From Aquila chrysaetos chrysaetos (taxonomy: Eukaryota; Chordata; Aves; Accipitriformes; Accipitridae), in the NCBI RefSeq assembly GCF_900496995.4, contig NW_024470381.1, positions 372,001-436,000 on the forward strand: a stretch of 64,000 nucleotides of DNA, in the 5' to 3' direction. The notes below the pieces were generated by a model. It had not been told where the DNA came from and did not search any database. It saw only the letters and a program-made list of their open reading frames with translations. This document shows positions 63,736-64,000 of the stretch, one piece after another. A program made the translations under genes and the position numbers. Positions within the stretch are counted from its first letter, which is position 1; each line of letters opens with the position of its first letter.

Positions 63736-64000
63736 AGTGATGCCCATGTGCAACAGCAACATGCCCCATGCGAGACTTGCACACCCCATGCAACACCAAC
63801 ACACCCTGTGCAAGGCTAGTGTGCCCCATGCAAGACCCATGCACCCTGTGCAACACCGACACGCCCCATGTGAAGCTAATACACCTCGTGCAAGCCTTGC
63901 ACGCCCTGTGCCATGCCAGCACTCCCCATGCGACACTGACAGGCCCCATGTGATGCCACTGGCCTTGTGCGAGACCACGGCACCAGGGCTTGCACCAACA
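63736..64000. repeat. CATGCAACACCAACACACCCTGTGCAAG minisatellite at the right edge
   Basis: About ten 28-30 bp units (GCCCCATGCGAGACTTGCACACCC) continuing off the window. Confidence 0.9.

Overview
The window looks like GC-rich nuclear DNA of a bird, probably a small, gene-dense microchromosome. Evidence: compact vertebrate multi-exon genes with GT-AG introns, CR1 LINE fragments, a solo LTR of a type common in birds, and introns filled with C- or G-rich minisatellites. Every protein-coding gene recognised has its human counterpart on chromosome 19q13. Gene identities rest on recall of the human proteins and on exon-by-exon reading; no alignment was run.

Layout. (1) 230-13,511, minus: SPTBN4 (beta-IV spectrin), 28 coding exons from the start codon to the last spectrin repeat; the C-terminus and PH domain lie off the left edge. 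(2) 15,624-19,022, plus: BLVRB, head to head with SPTBN4 as in human. (3) 19,380-20,700: CpG-island promoter with CCAAT, TATA and a CTCF-like site, then about 7 kb of intron with degraded CR1. (4) 28,000-38,750, plus: SIPA1L3, a RapGAP/PDZ protein, complete to stop and polyA signal. (5) 38,920-39,834, minus: the last three coding exons of DPF1, tail to tail with SIPA1L3. (6) A minisatellite and a 500-base N gap (40,999-41,498). (7) 41,804-49,135, plus: exons 5 to the end of the receptor tyrosine kinase AXL, with a solo LTR in a kinase-domain intron. (8) 50,452-about 53,010, plus: 5' half of HNRNPUL1. (9) 53,423-55,364, minus: signal peptide and first two Ig domains of AXL, in the wrong place and orientation relative to (7). 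(10) 55,720-62,878, minus: a gammaretrovirus-like provirus with two 769-bp LTRs, a 4-bp target duplication, decayed gag and pol, and no recognisable env. (11) Minisatellites to the right edge.

The main points for a reader are these. AXL is split into two oppositely oriented halves whose exon phases fit together, which points to an assembly inversion or a real rearrangement. DPF1 and HNRNPUL1 are both cut off next to the same breakpoints. Frame-breaking single-base changes, mostly in C/G/A/T runs, recur in five genes and look like assembly error. The provirus leader carries a series of 5-bp-stem, 7-nt-loop hairpins with compensating base-pair changes, resembling tRNA T-arms.
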